DNA of 64,000 nt from Paramecium pentaurelia (lineage: Eukaryota > Ciliophora > Oligohymenophorea > Peniculida > Parameciidae): NCBI GenBank assembly GCA_905183005.1, contig CAJJDO010000094.1, positions 141,364-205,363 of the forward strand, in the 5' to 3' direction. Shown piece after piece: positions 13,682 to 23,646 of the stretch; within the stretch, counting starts at the first letter, position 1; every line of letters starts with the position of its first letter. The notes under the pieces were generated by a model. That model was not told the DNA's origin. It saw only the letters and a list, made by a program, of their open reading frames with translations, and did no database searches. The translations under genes and the position numbers were made by a program.

Positions 13682-14838
13682 TCAGAATTCCCACCAATTT
13701 CTTTTTAGTTTAGGAACACCTTTTCTTTCATTATTAAAATTAGTATCATTAGAAAATCTAACTTTTTTAGTTTATTTAATTTTAAACACAGTATGACTTG
13801 ATTTAATAGAATTCTTTCCCATAGAAATACTTCTTTAAGATAAGGATGTATTTTTTTTTAGTATACTTTTTACACTTTTTACTGTTTTATGACTTCCACT
13901 TTAACTTCTTTCATCAAAAGAACAACATTCACTAAACATTTTTTCAAAAGCATCTTATTATTATTATTTCCTTTTTGTCTCATTTTTAGGAGTACCAATA
14001 CTTGCATTATTACTTGCTATTTCTTCTTTGTTTTGTTTAATCTTTTTTAAAGCACTTTTTCTCATGATATCACTTTTAGGTGACACTTATTGATCTTTTA
14101 AAGGTATTGTTGGTGTTTTGGAAATTTGAGATTTTTAAGAAACAGTATCACAATCTGCTTTTTTTGGTGCAAATTAAGATGTTTATCTTGGTAAATAAGG
14201 ATTAGAGGAGGATTAAACATATGTTTATTCAATTTAAGTTTGTTTAAATGAGTTTTAGAAAGAAAATTAATTCTCAAGTTCTTATTAAGATTTCTCTTTT
14301 TCTTTTTATTTTCTATCATATTCTTCTTATTGTAATTACTTTTACATTTCAAACTCTATTTACAATCTTTATAATTCTTCTTATTCTTTTAACAAACTTA
14401 TCATATCATTATAATAACATACTTTTGTTTAATCAAATACTTGACTTCTAACTCTTAATCATTTAGAAACCGATTTTTTCTATCAGTTGGAACAGCAATA
14501 CTATTGATTTGTTTTGTCTTAACAAATAGTGGTTAATCATTTTAAGAATGACTAAATTTAGACTCATCTCCAATTGATTCTTCTTTTATTAATAATTAGG
14601 GTGAACAATAAGGATCAGTCTTAGAATCTCCATTTGAATGTTATTTCTTTTTTAACTTTACTTTTTTCATAACCTTAATATTTAATTCTTTTTCTGCTAC
14701 TTATTGTTTACAAATATTTTTGCATGTACTACCCATAAATTATTTATTATAATAATTTAATTCAGTTTTATTTTTATTAAAAATCCACTTTAAATTATTT
14801 GAAGTTCTTTCTGATTTTTTTAAACTTAAATTTTTCAT
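13682..14838 (-). CDS. hypothetical basic coiled-coil protein
   Basis: 376 aa with one 26-nt intron; not recognised. N-terminal ~60 residues are Lys-rich with a small Cys-containing stretch (TCKNICKQQ), then a Gln/Glu coiled-coil stretch (EEYDRKQKEKEKSQ), then a Ser/Lys-rich tail with SVKSILKK and KKVRFSND. The ATG at 14836-14838 is the first one available. However, the frame stays open upstream for some 45 codons with protein-like sequence (YYCICQQYYEYQF, VEWDCTQ) but contains no ATG before an in-frame TGA, so the true 5' end may be unannotated or lost. Divergent from the small gene at 14977. Confidence 0.6.
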
Positions 14839-14976
14839 TTTTTATGTACAATCCCATTCTACAATTTTAGTTTAAACTTCTCCCTTTTTACTTTAGAACT
14901 GGTATTCATAATATTGTTGACATATACAATAGTAAATTGCTTGTAGTACCTATTAAAATCTAAAAATTAAAAATAA

Positions 14977-15372
14977 ATGAATAAATCAAGTCTTGGTCCA
15001 AAATTACTACTCCAAATTAATATACATATAGAGGATAGGGATGATTTTATACCAGAAGAGCCGTTTATCAATATAAACAAATAACAAAAATCTATAGAAT
15101 CAAAATAGAGGTATGACACTAAGGGAAGATAGATAATTAAGGGTAAAAGCTATTCAATTGATTTTGAAAATTGTGTGATTGTTTGTGTTTATAATCCTAC
15201 AGAAGAAGTGTTACAGATTAAGGAAACACTTTCTTAACTTTCAAATGTTGAATTAACAAATGCCAACTTTAAACATCCTTAGAGTTTTAATAAATAATAG
15301 TAGTACACTGATTTACCTATAAAATCTATACTAAAAAAAACTAAATAAATAGATGCTATAATTAAAAAATGA
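14977..15372 (+). CDS. small hypothetical protein
   Basis: Intronless, 131 aa, not recognised. Contains RYDTKGRQIIKGKSYSIDF followed by VCVYNPTEEV and a basic C-terminus with KSILKKTKQ. The DxxGxxIxKGK..xIxF arrangement recurs in many short ciliate proteins of unknown function, as far as I recall, so it may be a conserved motif. No membrane segment or signal peptide. A similar SILKK motif is present near the C-terminus of the divergent neighbour, which might hint at a shared ancestry or partner, but this is weak. Confidence 0.55.
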
Positions 15373-16059
15373 AGATTCTAAATTGCGAATATATTGCAAT
15401 TTTGATGCTTTTGTATTTATTTTATAAATACTTATTTGTATAAATATTAAATATCAAAAAATTTATAATAAAAATTATTTGATGAGTATTTTCTCTTAAG
15501 AACTTTTCAATAACAAAATTACTTTACAATTTAAAATTATATTATAACAAAAGATTTTTATATTTTTATTTTTTATTTAATTCGATACTCTAGAAGGATT
15601 AGGACAAAAGTGAAATATATTGAATTTTTTATTTAATGATATTGACTTTTGTCATAAGTTATATAAATATCTAAAATTTAAAATAGAGTATTAAATAATT
15701 ACTAAAACTATTGATTCTTTATAATTATTAATATTTGTTTTGAATTGAACATAATGAGGGACATTTTCATATTGGATCAATAAAATAAAGCGATCTCAAG
15801 TTGATAATTATAAATAAAACATAAAACTTAAAGTATTGTTATTAATTTATTAATTAATTAATTAATTTTGATCTTACCTATTTATTGTTTGCAAAGAAAT
15901 TTTACTAAGCCTAAGAAATGTATATGGAAATTTTAACAATTTAATTCTAAGATAAATATAATCATTAATCAATAAAGTGTTTAATTTGTATATATATAAA
16001 AGAATTATAATATATATATATATTAAATTTATTTATTAACAACTAATTTTATTTGTTTA
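15373..16059. other. intergenic region
   Basis: About 690 bp with dense TGA/TCA triplets in every frame, so no gene. It holds a TTAA-type repeat near 15841-15868, an alternating AT run near 16010-16024 just before the next ATG, and a 9-bp inverted repeat (separate entry). Confidence 0.6.
15603..15653. repeat. inverted repeat, 9-bp arms
   Basis: Arms GACAAAAGT (15603-15611) and ACTTTTGTC (15645-15653) are perfect reverse complements separated by 33 bp, lying in a gene-free stretch about 230 bp downstream of the small gene. The arms contain more G/C than the surroundings. It could form a weak hairpin or be chance. Confidence 0.4.
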
Positions 16060-17021
16060 ATGATTGAAGAGGAGATTTCAGGATGGATAGATGATGCCGA
16101 TTAATTAGATAGAGGAAAGTTTCATAAAATTAAAGAAGAGAAAATAGATAGAGTTATCTTACATTAAAATCTTCGTAGTTATAGTTTATGTTAAAAAAAA
16201 GAAGATTCAGATAAAATGCTTACTTCTAAATCAAGTCATTATTGAAATGTATTTTAGATCTCTTTACTGACAAAGAGAATTCATCCCAATATGTAAAGTA
16301 CAAGATGTAGAAAAAATAAAATAGTACAATAGAAGAGTTGAAAAAAGTGATGGAGTTTTTATCAATAAATGAATAATATAAATATGAGACTCATAGAGCA
16401 TTTGATCCAAATGATGATAGATTTATCAAGCAGTAATAATAGCTTATAGAAAAATAAAAGTAATAATAAGAGTTGAAAAAAAATAAATTCAAGCTATAAT
16501 TGGATATCAAAGATAATTATCAATCAATACCAAAATCAAAAAGGTTTTTGTAACCATTATCTGATATATAATAAACATAAAAGATTAATAGTGATAGATC
16601 ATAAAGTAATTAAATTCAATAGAATACAATTTAGGAATCAAAAAGTTAAACATAAACTAAGTTTAAATTTCCAAAATTCATCATTTAATAATAAAAATAT
16701 AAAAGATAACATTATAAAACAGATGAATATATTGGAAATAAAGATTAATAAGAATAATAAATTAAACATTTCATTTAAATTAATAGAATATTTAGCAATA
16801 ATAATTTAACAGATACTAAACAAACCATTTATACTCCTAAACCTATTACTAAATACTAGTTTTAATTATAATAAACAATTAGCAATATTAATTAAGCTAG
16901 AGATAATGGATATACATATGATCTATTTTCAAGAAAAACACTTTCAATATAAGAAAATAAAGAAAAATAGAAATAACTTAAATTATTAGAAATAGCTCTA
17001 AAATGTAAGAATATTAAATGA
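16060..17021 (+). CDS. hypothetical Gln-rich protein
   Basis: 312 aa with a single 23-nt intron (starting near 16231). Not recognised. Starts MIEEEISGWIDDAD, then a Lys/Gln-rich helical region (ELKKVMEFL, QQQQLIEKQKQQQELKK) and a low-complexity Gln/Asn/Lys remainder. No transmembrane segment. A large share of codons are TAA/TAG, so under the standard code this gene is invisible. Function unknown. Confidence 0.6.
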
Positions 17022-17157
17022 TATTATTTTATATATCTATTCTACTATAATAAATAAAGAGATTTTTATATTTTCTATTATTTTATGATCATATATTTGG
17101 TATTTATTTTTTATATGTATTCTTAGATTTATAAATAATTATATATAAATTATTGTT

Positions 17158-18202
17158 ATGATTGAAGAAAGAGATATAGCTTGTTAGACAACTCTAGAAT
17201 ATAATGAAAGTACAGTATATTAAATAGCAAGTCAATGAAAATAATACAGATCCTTAATAATAATAATAAATACAATCACCTATAAAATAAATTTAAGTTA
17301 GATAACGAAGTTTAACAACTTAATAAAATACAAAACAGCTTGTAATTATATAGACAAGAACACCTAAGAAATAATCTATGGCCCATATTGCTGATTTAAA
17401 ATAATAAATCTTAGATATAGCTTTAAAATTTGATGAAATCATTAATAAAGAGTAAACATAAAAAAAATAAGTTCCAATTAAATCTTAAGAAATATAAGAT
17501 TATGAGAACATTATCAAAGATTAGATGATTGAAATTAAATCACTTTAAAATCAAATAGAAATTAATTAACGTAGATTATAAATTAGTTTAGAAGATAAAG
17601 AAATAACTAAATTAGAAGATAAATTAAAGTATCTATAAGAATTAGAAAAAATTTTAAAGGAAGAGAATAATTCTATAAAGAAAATACATAATTAATAGTA
17701 ATTAGCTTTAAATTAACTTGGAATTAATGAATAAGATGAAAAATTAGTAAATATTATTATTATTATTTTTAAGAAACTTGAAAAATTGAATATTCTTAAA
17801 TAGGAAAAACAAAAAACTAAGTAATTATAAGAATAATTAAGATAATTGGAAAATTAATCAAAATAAAATCATAATAATTGTTATAAATAAGTTGAGAAAT
17901 TAAGATGGATTGATAATAGGGTTTAAGAATATAATAAGAAGAAGAAAAAGAAATTAATTAGTAAAGATGATGTTGAAATTTTAGAAAGTTAATTACATGA
18001 ATTAGTTTAAGAAATAGAATAAAAGAATTAAATTAATTAATCAAAATTAAAAGAATTAGAAAAAGAAAGAAAATAATTAACTATGGATGTTGAAATCAGA
18101 GAAAGATAATTAAAAGAAAAAGATAAAGAATTGAAATTAACTATTATGAAATTTAATGAGAATAAGAGATTTGTAATTAAAAACGAAATAACAAAATAAT
18201 GA
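17158..18202 (+). CDS. long coiled-coil protein
   Basis: 332 aa with introns of 19 and 27 nt. From about residue 90 nearly continuous heptad-like Leu/Ile, Lys, Glu and Gln sequence (KYLQELEKILKEENN, VEKLRWIDNRVQEY, KELEKERKQLT), predicting an extended coiled coil. N-terminus is Thr/Gln-rich with QLVIIQTRTPKK. It ends 8 bp before the stop codon of the convergent kinase gene. Probably a structural cytoskeletal or basal-body type protein, but this is inference from composition only. Confidence 0.65.
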
Positions 18203-18210
18203 TTAAATAT

Positions 18211-19496
18211 TCATTATAACCATTAACTTTATTATACTTCTTGAATTGTTAATCTTTCTTTTTAATCTACTTTTAACATCCCTGTTATTAATTATTTGAC
18301 TTAAAATGAAACAAATGAAGGATATTCAATTTTGCCTAAACAAATTTTCTTATTTAAATCCTTTTCTGAATTACCTCTAAAAGGGAATACACCTGTTACC
18401 ATTTTAAAAAGGATTATACCACAGGCCCAAATATCTACAGATTGATCATAAGATCCTTTTTTAACTAATTCAGGAGCCATATATTATGGAGTACCACATG
18501 AACAAGTTTATTTCCCATTAATTTTAATAGAATATCCAAAATCAATTAATTTAATCTTTCTTGTATTATAATCTATTAAAAGATTTTCAAATTTTAGATC
18601 TCTATGACATATATCTTATTAATGCATATAATAAATTGCATCTATAATTTGTCGAAATATAATTTTAGCTTCATCTTCATTTATTCTTTTAAATGGTCTT
18701 CCTTTCATAAAAATTTCCAAATTTGTTGGAGATGAATATTCCATAATTAAATATATTGACTTATCATTTTCATACATATGATATAAATTGATTATGTTTG
18801 GATGTTTAAGTTAATTTAAGATTTCTACTTCTCTTTCTAGATTTTTTAAATGCATATTATTCATTTTCTTTTTATCATATATTTTAATTGCAACATCAAT
18901 CTCTAAATCTTTATGTCTAGCCATCTTTACTTCAGCAGTTGCTCCAATTCCAAGTGTTTTTATAAATGTATAACTATCAATTGATTAATATTCATTAGGA
19001 ATTTAAACAATCTAAGAATACTCTTTTCTAATATTTTCATTTTAAGGATTTTCCTCATAAATAGGTTATTGAGCAAAATTAGTTTTAAGAATATTTCTCA
19101 AATTGCTACCTAAATTTTTAGAAACTGGAACAGTCTTCTTTTTTTGTTAAACTGGATAATTTTCTTATTTTGGTGAATATTATTTTTTAGTCTGTTGAGT
19201 CTTTGGAGGAGATCGATTAGGAGGTATTCTACTATGATGAGAAACTGATCGTCTTTAAGTATCCTCTCTATTTTTAAGGTACTTTTTTCTTAAATCAAAT
19301 AATTTTGAATGTTAACTAAACTAATTTGCTTAAGAATATGTCTATTAATGAGTTTTATGATAATCTAAAAAATGAATTAAAATTTACTTAAAGACATATA
19401 CATTTTTGATTCATGATGTTATTCTAATTCTTGATTATATGGTTATTAAGGGGTATGTTGAGATGTAACTTATGATTGTTAATCAAGTTTGAGCAT
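18211..19496 (-). CDS. AMPK/MARK-like Ser/Thr protein kinase
   Basis: About 420 aa. A ~165-residue basic, Ser/Pro/Gln-rich N-terminal region precedes the kinase domain: LGIGATAEVKMA, DVAIKIYDKK (Lys), NLEREVEILNQLKHPNI, YLIMEYSS, ICHRDLKFENLLI, IKLIDFGYSI (DFG), SCGTPQYMAPELV, SVDIWACGIILF, LKVDQKERLTIQEV. The order and the TPQYMAPE activation segment place it in the CAMK/AMPK/MARK group. HRDLKFEN rather than KPEN is a mild variation seen in some CAMKL kinases. A small intron near the 5' end (around 19380-19410) is required but its limits are ambiguous. Both conserved Asp and Lys are present, so it should be active. Confidence 0.85.
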
Positions 19497-19582
19497 TTAT
19501 TTAACTATTAAATATAAATTCAGTTAAATATATATATATTATATTATATATATATATTTATATTATTATTATATATATATTC
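19497..19582. repeat. alternating TA/TAT spacer
   Basis: The 86-bp gap between two minus-strand genes is almost entirely A/T, with long TATATATA runs and short TATTATTAT segments. Acts at most as a 3' flank of EF-Tu readthrough side or promoter of the kinase's downstream neighbour; no specific signal is visible. Confidence 0.5.
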
Positions 19583-21133
19583 TCATTTCTTAGGTGGTGC
19601 TTTGGCTGCAGGTTTAGCACCTCCTGCTGCTGGTTTTGCTCCTGCTGCTGGTTTTGCTGCTGCTGCGGCTGTTTTTGCTGCAGCTGCTGCTTTAGAATCA
19701 TCAGCTTCCTTTTGTTTTTTTTCTATAATAATAAATAATATAATAATACCAGCTGCTTCTTGTTTGTCTAAGATTTATTTCTTTGAAGTTGGTGCAACTT
19801 CATCTGGCAAGATTTTAGAAATAACACCTGCAGCTACAGTCTTTCCTCCTTCTCTCAATGCAAATCTTTGACCTTAATAGAGTGGTAAGTTATATGAGAG
19901 ATTCAATTTACAAGTGAAATTATCTCCTGGCATACCTACTTTAATGTTCTCTGGTAACTATAATGTAACAGCAACGTCTGCAGTTCTTACGAACATCTAA
20001 GATTAATAATAATTTGCATTTACTTATGGACGATAACCATTAGGGAATGGTTTTTTACGACCTCCTTCTTCTTCCTTTAAAATGTACAAATTTGATTCAA
20101 TACAATTATGAGTTGTTAAAGATCCTGGCTTACATAAAACTTATCCTCTTCTAACATCATCTCTTGTTAAACCTCTAATTAAAATTCCTACATTATCACC
20201 AGCTTCTCCAAAATCAAGTTGTTTTTTGAAAGTTTCAACTCCAACAATTGCAGTTTATTTTGGCTTTCCATATCCAACAATTTCAATATTATCTTTGATT
20301 GATGCTTTACCTTAATCAATAGTTCCTGTTACAACTGTTCCTCTACCAGCAATATGATATGTGCCTTCTATTGACATTAAGAATGGCTTATCAATTGGTC
20401 TTTATGGTATTTTGATCTCTTTATCCATAGTATCAAGTAATTAAAGAATAGACTTTTCTCCTAATTCAGGTTCTTAATCATTGGATGCAAGTAATGCTGA
20501 ACCTTTTACAATCTTTGCATTGTCTCCATCATATTCATATTTGCTAAGAAGCTCTCTAATTTCCATCTCTACCAATTCATGGATTTCTGGATCTTTGGCT
20601 AAATCTATTTTATTCACAAACACAATAATAGTCTCCACACCAACTTAACGACATAAAAGCACATGTTCACGTGTTTAAGCCATGCAACCATCTGTGGCTG
20701 CCACAACTAAAATGGCAGCATCCATCTTAGCAGCTCCTGTAATCATATTTTTGACGTAATCAATATGTCCTGGACAATCTACATGACTGTGTAATAAATT
20801 ATAGCATTAATTATTACCCATAATGTCTAGTTTTTGTTTGATATTCCACTGTAGCACTATTGATTGTGATACCACGAGCCTTCTCTTCAGGAGCCTTATC
20901 AATTTTACCATATTCTTGGAACTCAGCAAGTCTATTTCCTTTATATTTTATAATTACTATTATTTAGCCAAGACTTTTGTGATGGCAGAAGTAAGAGTTG
21001 TTTTACCATGATCTATATGTCCTATAGTACCGACATTAAGATGAGGCTTGTCTCTGACAAATTTGGCGAAGAGTGCACGAGCAGTATTATTAAGGGATAA
21101 AGGAGCTTGTATGGAGCGAAGAGTGTGGAGCAT
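19583..21133 (-). CDS. mitochondrial elongation factor Tu with Ala/Lys/Pro tail
   Basis: 488 aa after removal of three introns (26, 31 and 27 nt). Delivers aminoacyl-tRNA to the mitochondrial ribosome. N-terminal ~30 residues (MLHTLRSIQAPLSLNNTAR) are a presequence. G-domain motifs: GHIDHGKT (38-45), ARGITI, VDCPGH, VNKID, KGSALLAS; domains 2 and 3 follow (RPIDKPFLMSIEGTYHIAGR, MPGDNFTCKLNL). Close to bacterial/mitochondrial EF-Tu, not cytosolic EF-1A. Unusual: after the normal end, a ~45-residue tail KKQKEADDSK followed by Ala/Lys/Pro repeats (AAAAAKTAAAAAKPAAGAK) resembling a histone H1 tail. The 27-nt intron at 19723-19749 is in frame and TGA-free. Divergent from ATP synthase gamma. Confidence 0.95.
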
Positions 21134-21208
21134 TCTTTAATTTTAATTACGGTTGAGATTTAAAATAATATACTCTTTTGTGATAAAGATTTATTTATTT
21201 AATTAAAA
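21134..21208. promoter_or_regulatory. bidirectional promoter region of EF-Tu and ATP synthase gamma
   Basis: Only 75 bp separate the two divergent ATGs, so both promoters must lie here (or inside the coding sequences). The stretch is AT-rich without a recognisable consensus box. Inferred from gene positions only. Confidence 0.5.
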
Positions 21209-22146
21209 ATGTAGAGATTATAGGGTGCCACACTCGGTCTATGGAGCAGCTTTACTCCAGTACCTTAGTATGCATTCGCCACTTTGAATCTGAAATAATT
21301 GAAGCAAAGAATGAAGTCTGTGGGATCAATTAGAAAGATTACCAAAGCTATGAAGATGGTTGCAGCATCTAAGATGAAACAAGATGTTTAGAGATTAGAG
21401 AATGGAAAGCACTTCGGAATACGTTCAATCTAAGATTTATTTGCCTAAGAAACTTATCTATAAAAGAAGCAATTAACATTTAAGATTAATAAGACTTTAA
21501 TTGTTCCAATTACATCAGATAAAGGACTTTGTGGTGGAATCAATTCATCAATCATTAGAGAAACAAGAAGCATTGTTAGATAAAATCGTAATGCTTATAA
21601 ATTATTCTTGGTTGGAGAGAAGGTAAAAAATATCATTTTTACATTAAGTCCTTGGGAGCCCTATAAAGAGCCTTCCCTGAATTACTTACTCAAGCTATAA
21701 CAGCTATCTAAACACCAATCAATTTTGCTAATAGTTCTTCTATTGCACATCAAATACAACTTAATGTTACAGAAGACATTGATTAAATTTCTGTCATTTT
21801 CAATTAATTTAAGAATGTTGTTTAATAAGTTGTTAAGCGTGTTGATTTACTCAATAGAAAGAACTTCATTGCTTAATTTAGATTGGTTACTAAATATGAT
21901 ACAGCAGAACCTGAAAAGGAATTCGTCTAGAATTACATGTATGAATACTATGTGGCAACTGCTTTTTATCATGCTATGTTGAATAATTTTGCTAGTGAAA
22001 CATCTTCTAGAATGAACGCTATGGAAAATGCTTCTAAGAATGCAGGAGAAATGCTTGATAAATTGACTCTTGAATACAATAAGGTTAGATAGGCTAAAAT
22101 CACAGTAGAATTATGTGAAATCATTTCAGGAGCCTCAGCTGTCTGA
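21209..22146 (+). CDS. ATPC (gamma): mitochondrial ATP synthase F1 gamma subunit
   Basis: 303 aa with one 26-nt intron. Central rotor shaft of F1-ATPase, in the mitochondrial matrix. N-terminal ~25 residues (MQRLQGATLGLWSSF) resemble a presequence. Signature gamma motifs: LKQRMKSVGSIRKITKAMKMVAASK, PITSDKGLCGGINSSI, and the C-terminal helix ETSSRMNAMENASKNAGEM..LTLEYNKVRQAKIT..LCEIISGASAV. Length and ends match the family. TAA/TAG within conserved motifs (for example NKVRQAK) directly confirm their reading as Gln. Shares a 75-bp divergent promoter region with mitochondrial EF-Tu. Confidence 0.96.
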
Positions 22147-22149
22147 AAT

Positions 22150-22607
22150 AATAAAGAAATATATAAATAAAATATTACATATTTATAGTTATAATTATAC
22201 CTTTATACTTTCATACAAACTATCTAAATATATTTATATGTATTTGTCATATTTTATAATTTCTTAACCATAAATGAGAGAAAATCAAATAAATTTTCAT
22301 AATCTAATTCTTCATATTATGTTTTATTATATTCATATCCAAACAACTCTTTATTGAATATTATTTCTTTGATATAAATATTATTCAATTTTAAATTATT
22401 ATTAATACAACCTTATATAATCCATACCTTTAGTTTCTCAATATTATATTAAATATTATTTATTTATTTATAATTTTCATTACATATCCATCTTGTCCAG
22501 CCATTACCTCATATAAATATCCATAAATTATTATTATTCCTCTAATTATTACATTTAATTTATTAGCTAATATCAATTATAATTATTAGTAAAAACATAT
22601 ATCTAAA
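22150..22607 (-). pseudogene. unresolved minus-strand coding-like segment below MORN gene
   Basis: Between the ATP synthase stop and the MORN gene several minus-strand stretches look coding in shifting frames: one reads KVWIIQGCINNNLKLNN..YIKEIIFNKELFGYEY..EELDYENLFDFL, another EIIKYDKYIQIYLDSLYESI, and an in-frame TGA lies just upstream of GNGWTRWICNENYK. Canonical 20-35-nt introns do not join them cleanly. It may be 3' exons of the MORN gene (a 31-nt intron at about 22653-22683 would connect the last MORN exon to IYIKVNCQVKLEWF) or a decayed tail. I cannot decide. Confidence 0.35.
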
Positions 22608-23646
22608 TCAATCTTAAACCATTCTAATTTAACTTGGCAATTAACTTTAATATAAACTTTAATTTCCATATTAACTCATTATCAAACTTTTCTGTAATTC
22701 ATTATTATCATCCAACCATCCCATTCTCTTTCCCTTTTCCCAAATACCTTATTTAATCGTACCATCTTAAAATACCATAGTTCCTCTTCCATTCTATAAT
22801 CCTTCTGCAAAGCTTCCCTCATATCTCTTGCCATCAGCCCAAGTATAAACTCCAAAACCATCCTTTTTATCATTCTTAAACTCTCCTTAATATGATTTCC
22901 CATCTGGCCATTTGTATACTCCATATCCATGCATAAAACCATTAAGAAATTATCCTTCATACTATCTTCCATTAGCCCATATATATGCTCCTTAACCATT
23001 AAATTAATTCTATCCCCATTCTCCTTAATATGAAGTTCCATCAGCCCAATAATAATTTCCTTCCCCATGTTTCATTCCATTTACATAATTACCTTCATAT
23101 CTTGATCCATCTGGCCACTCTTATTTCCCAAATCCATGTTATACATCTTCTTTCCATTCTCCTTCATACTTTCCATTCAGTTTATAATAAAAAGTTCCAA
23201 ATCCCTCTGCTTGCCCTTGATTCCATTCCCCTTCATAAATATCTCCATCAGCATGAGTAAATTTCCCTCTACAATGAGGTACATTATTATGAAATTGTCC
23301 TTCATACCTTGCTCCATCCGGCCCTTATTATTTTTATAATCTTTTTACATTCTTGTATTCCATGACCTTCTCGTATTGTACCTTTCCATTATCCTGTATA
23401 GAGAACTCCATCTGGAAACTAATAAGTTGGTCGTTCTTCTATTTTATCTTCAATTTCTATTGGAACCTATACTTTCTATATTGGAATTGATTATTAGGGT
23501 CTATAACTCATTCGTATTGATTAAACAAAGTCTTCAGATGGCCTATCAGTAAATTCAATATTCTCAGTATATAAATCATTATTAGTAGTATCAAATATGA
23601 CTTCTGCTTTTGAACAATGATCTATTGCAGTACATTAATTTCCCAT
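22608..23646 (-). CDS. MORN-repeat protein, complete copy
   Basis: At least 330 aa. After an ~80-residue N-terminal region come about ten MORN repeats of ~23 residues (YTGQWKGTIREGHG, YEGQFHNNVPHCRGKF, YEGEWNQGQAEGFGTF, YEGEWKEDVQHGFGK, YEGNYVNGMKHGEGNY, YQGEWGQNQFNGQGAY, YEGQFLNGFMHGYGVY, YQGEFKNDKKDGFGVY, YEGSFAEGLQNGRGT). A 25-nt intron in the first repeats restores the frame (QEW|PDGARYEG). MORN arrays bind membranes or form cytoskeletal scaffolds; ciliates have many. The 3' end is uncertain: unspliced reading stops at 22608, while a 31-nt intron would extend it. Most of the gene lies inside a 1129-bp tandem duplication. Confidence 0.8.

Noticed and set aside
19602..19871. Plus-strand Ala-rich ORF
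   Set aside because: Antisense of the EF-Tu Ala/Lys/Pro tail and C-terminal domain; EF-Tu is unmistakable on the minus strand.
23030..23339. Plus-strand Phe/His/Leu-rich ORFs repeated at 24159-24468
   Set aside because: Antisense shadows of the MORN repeats; the exact recurrence only reflects the 1129-bp duplication.
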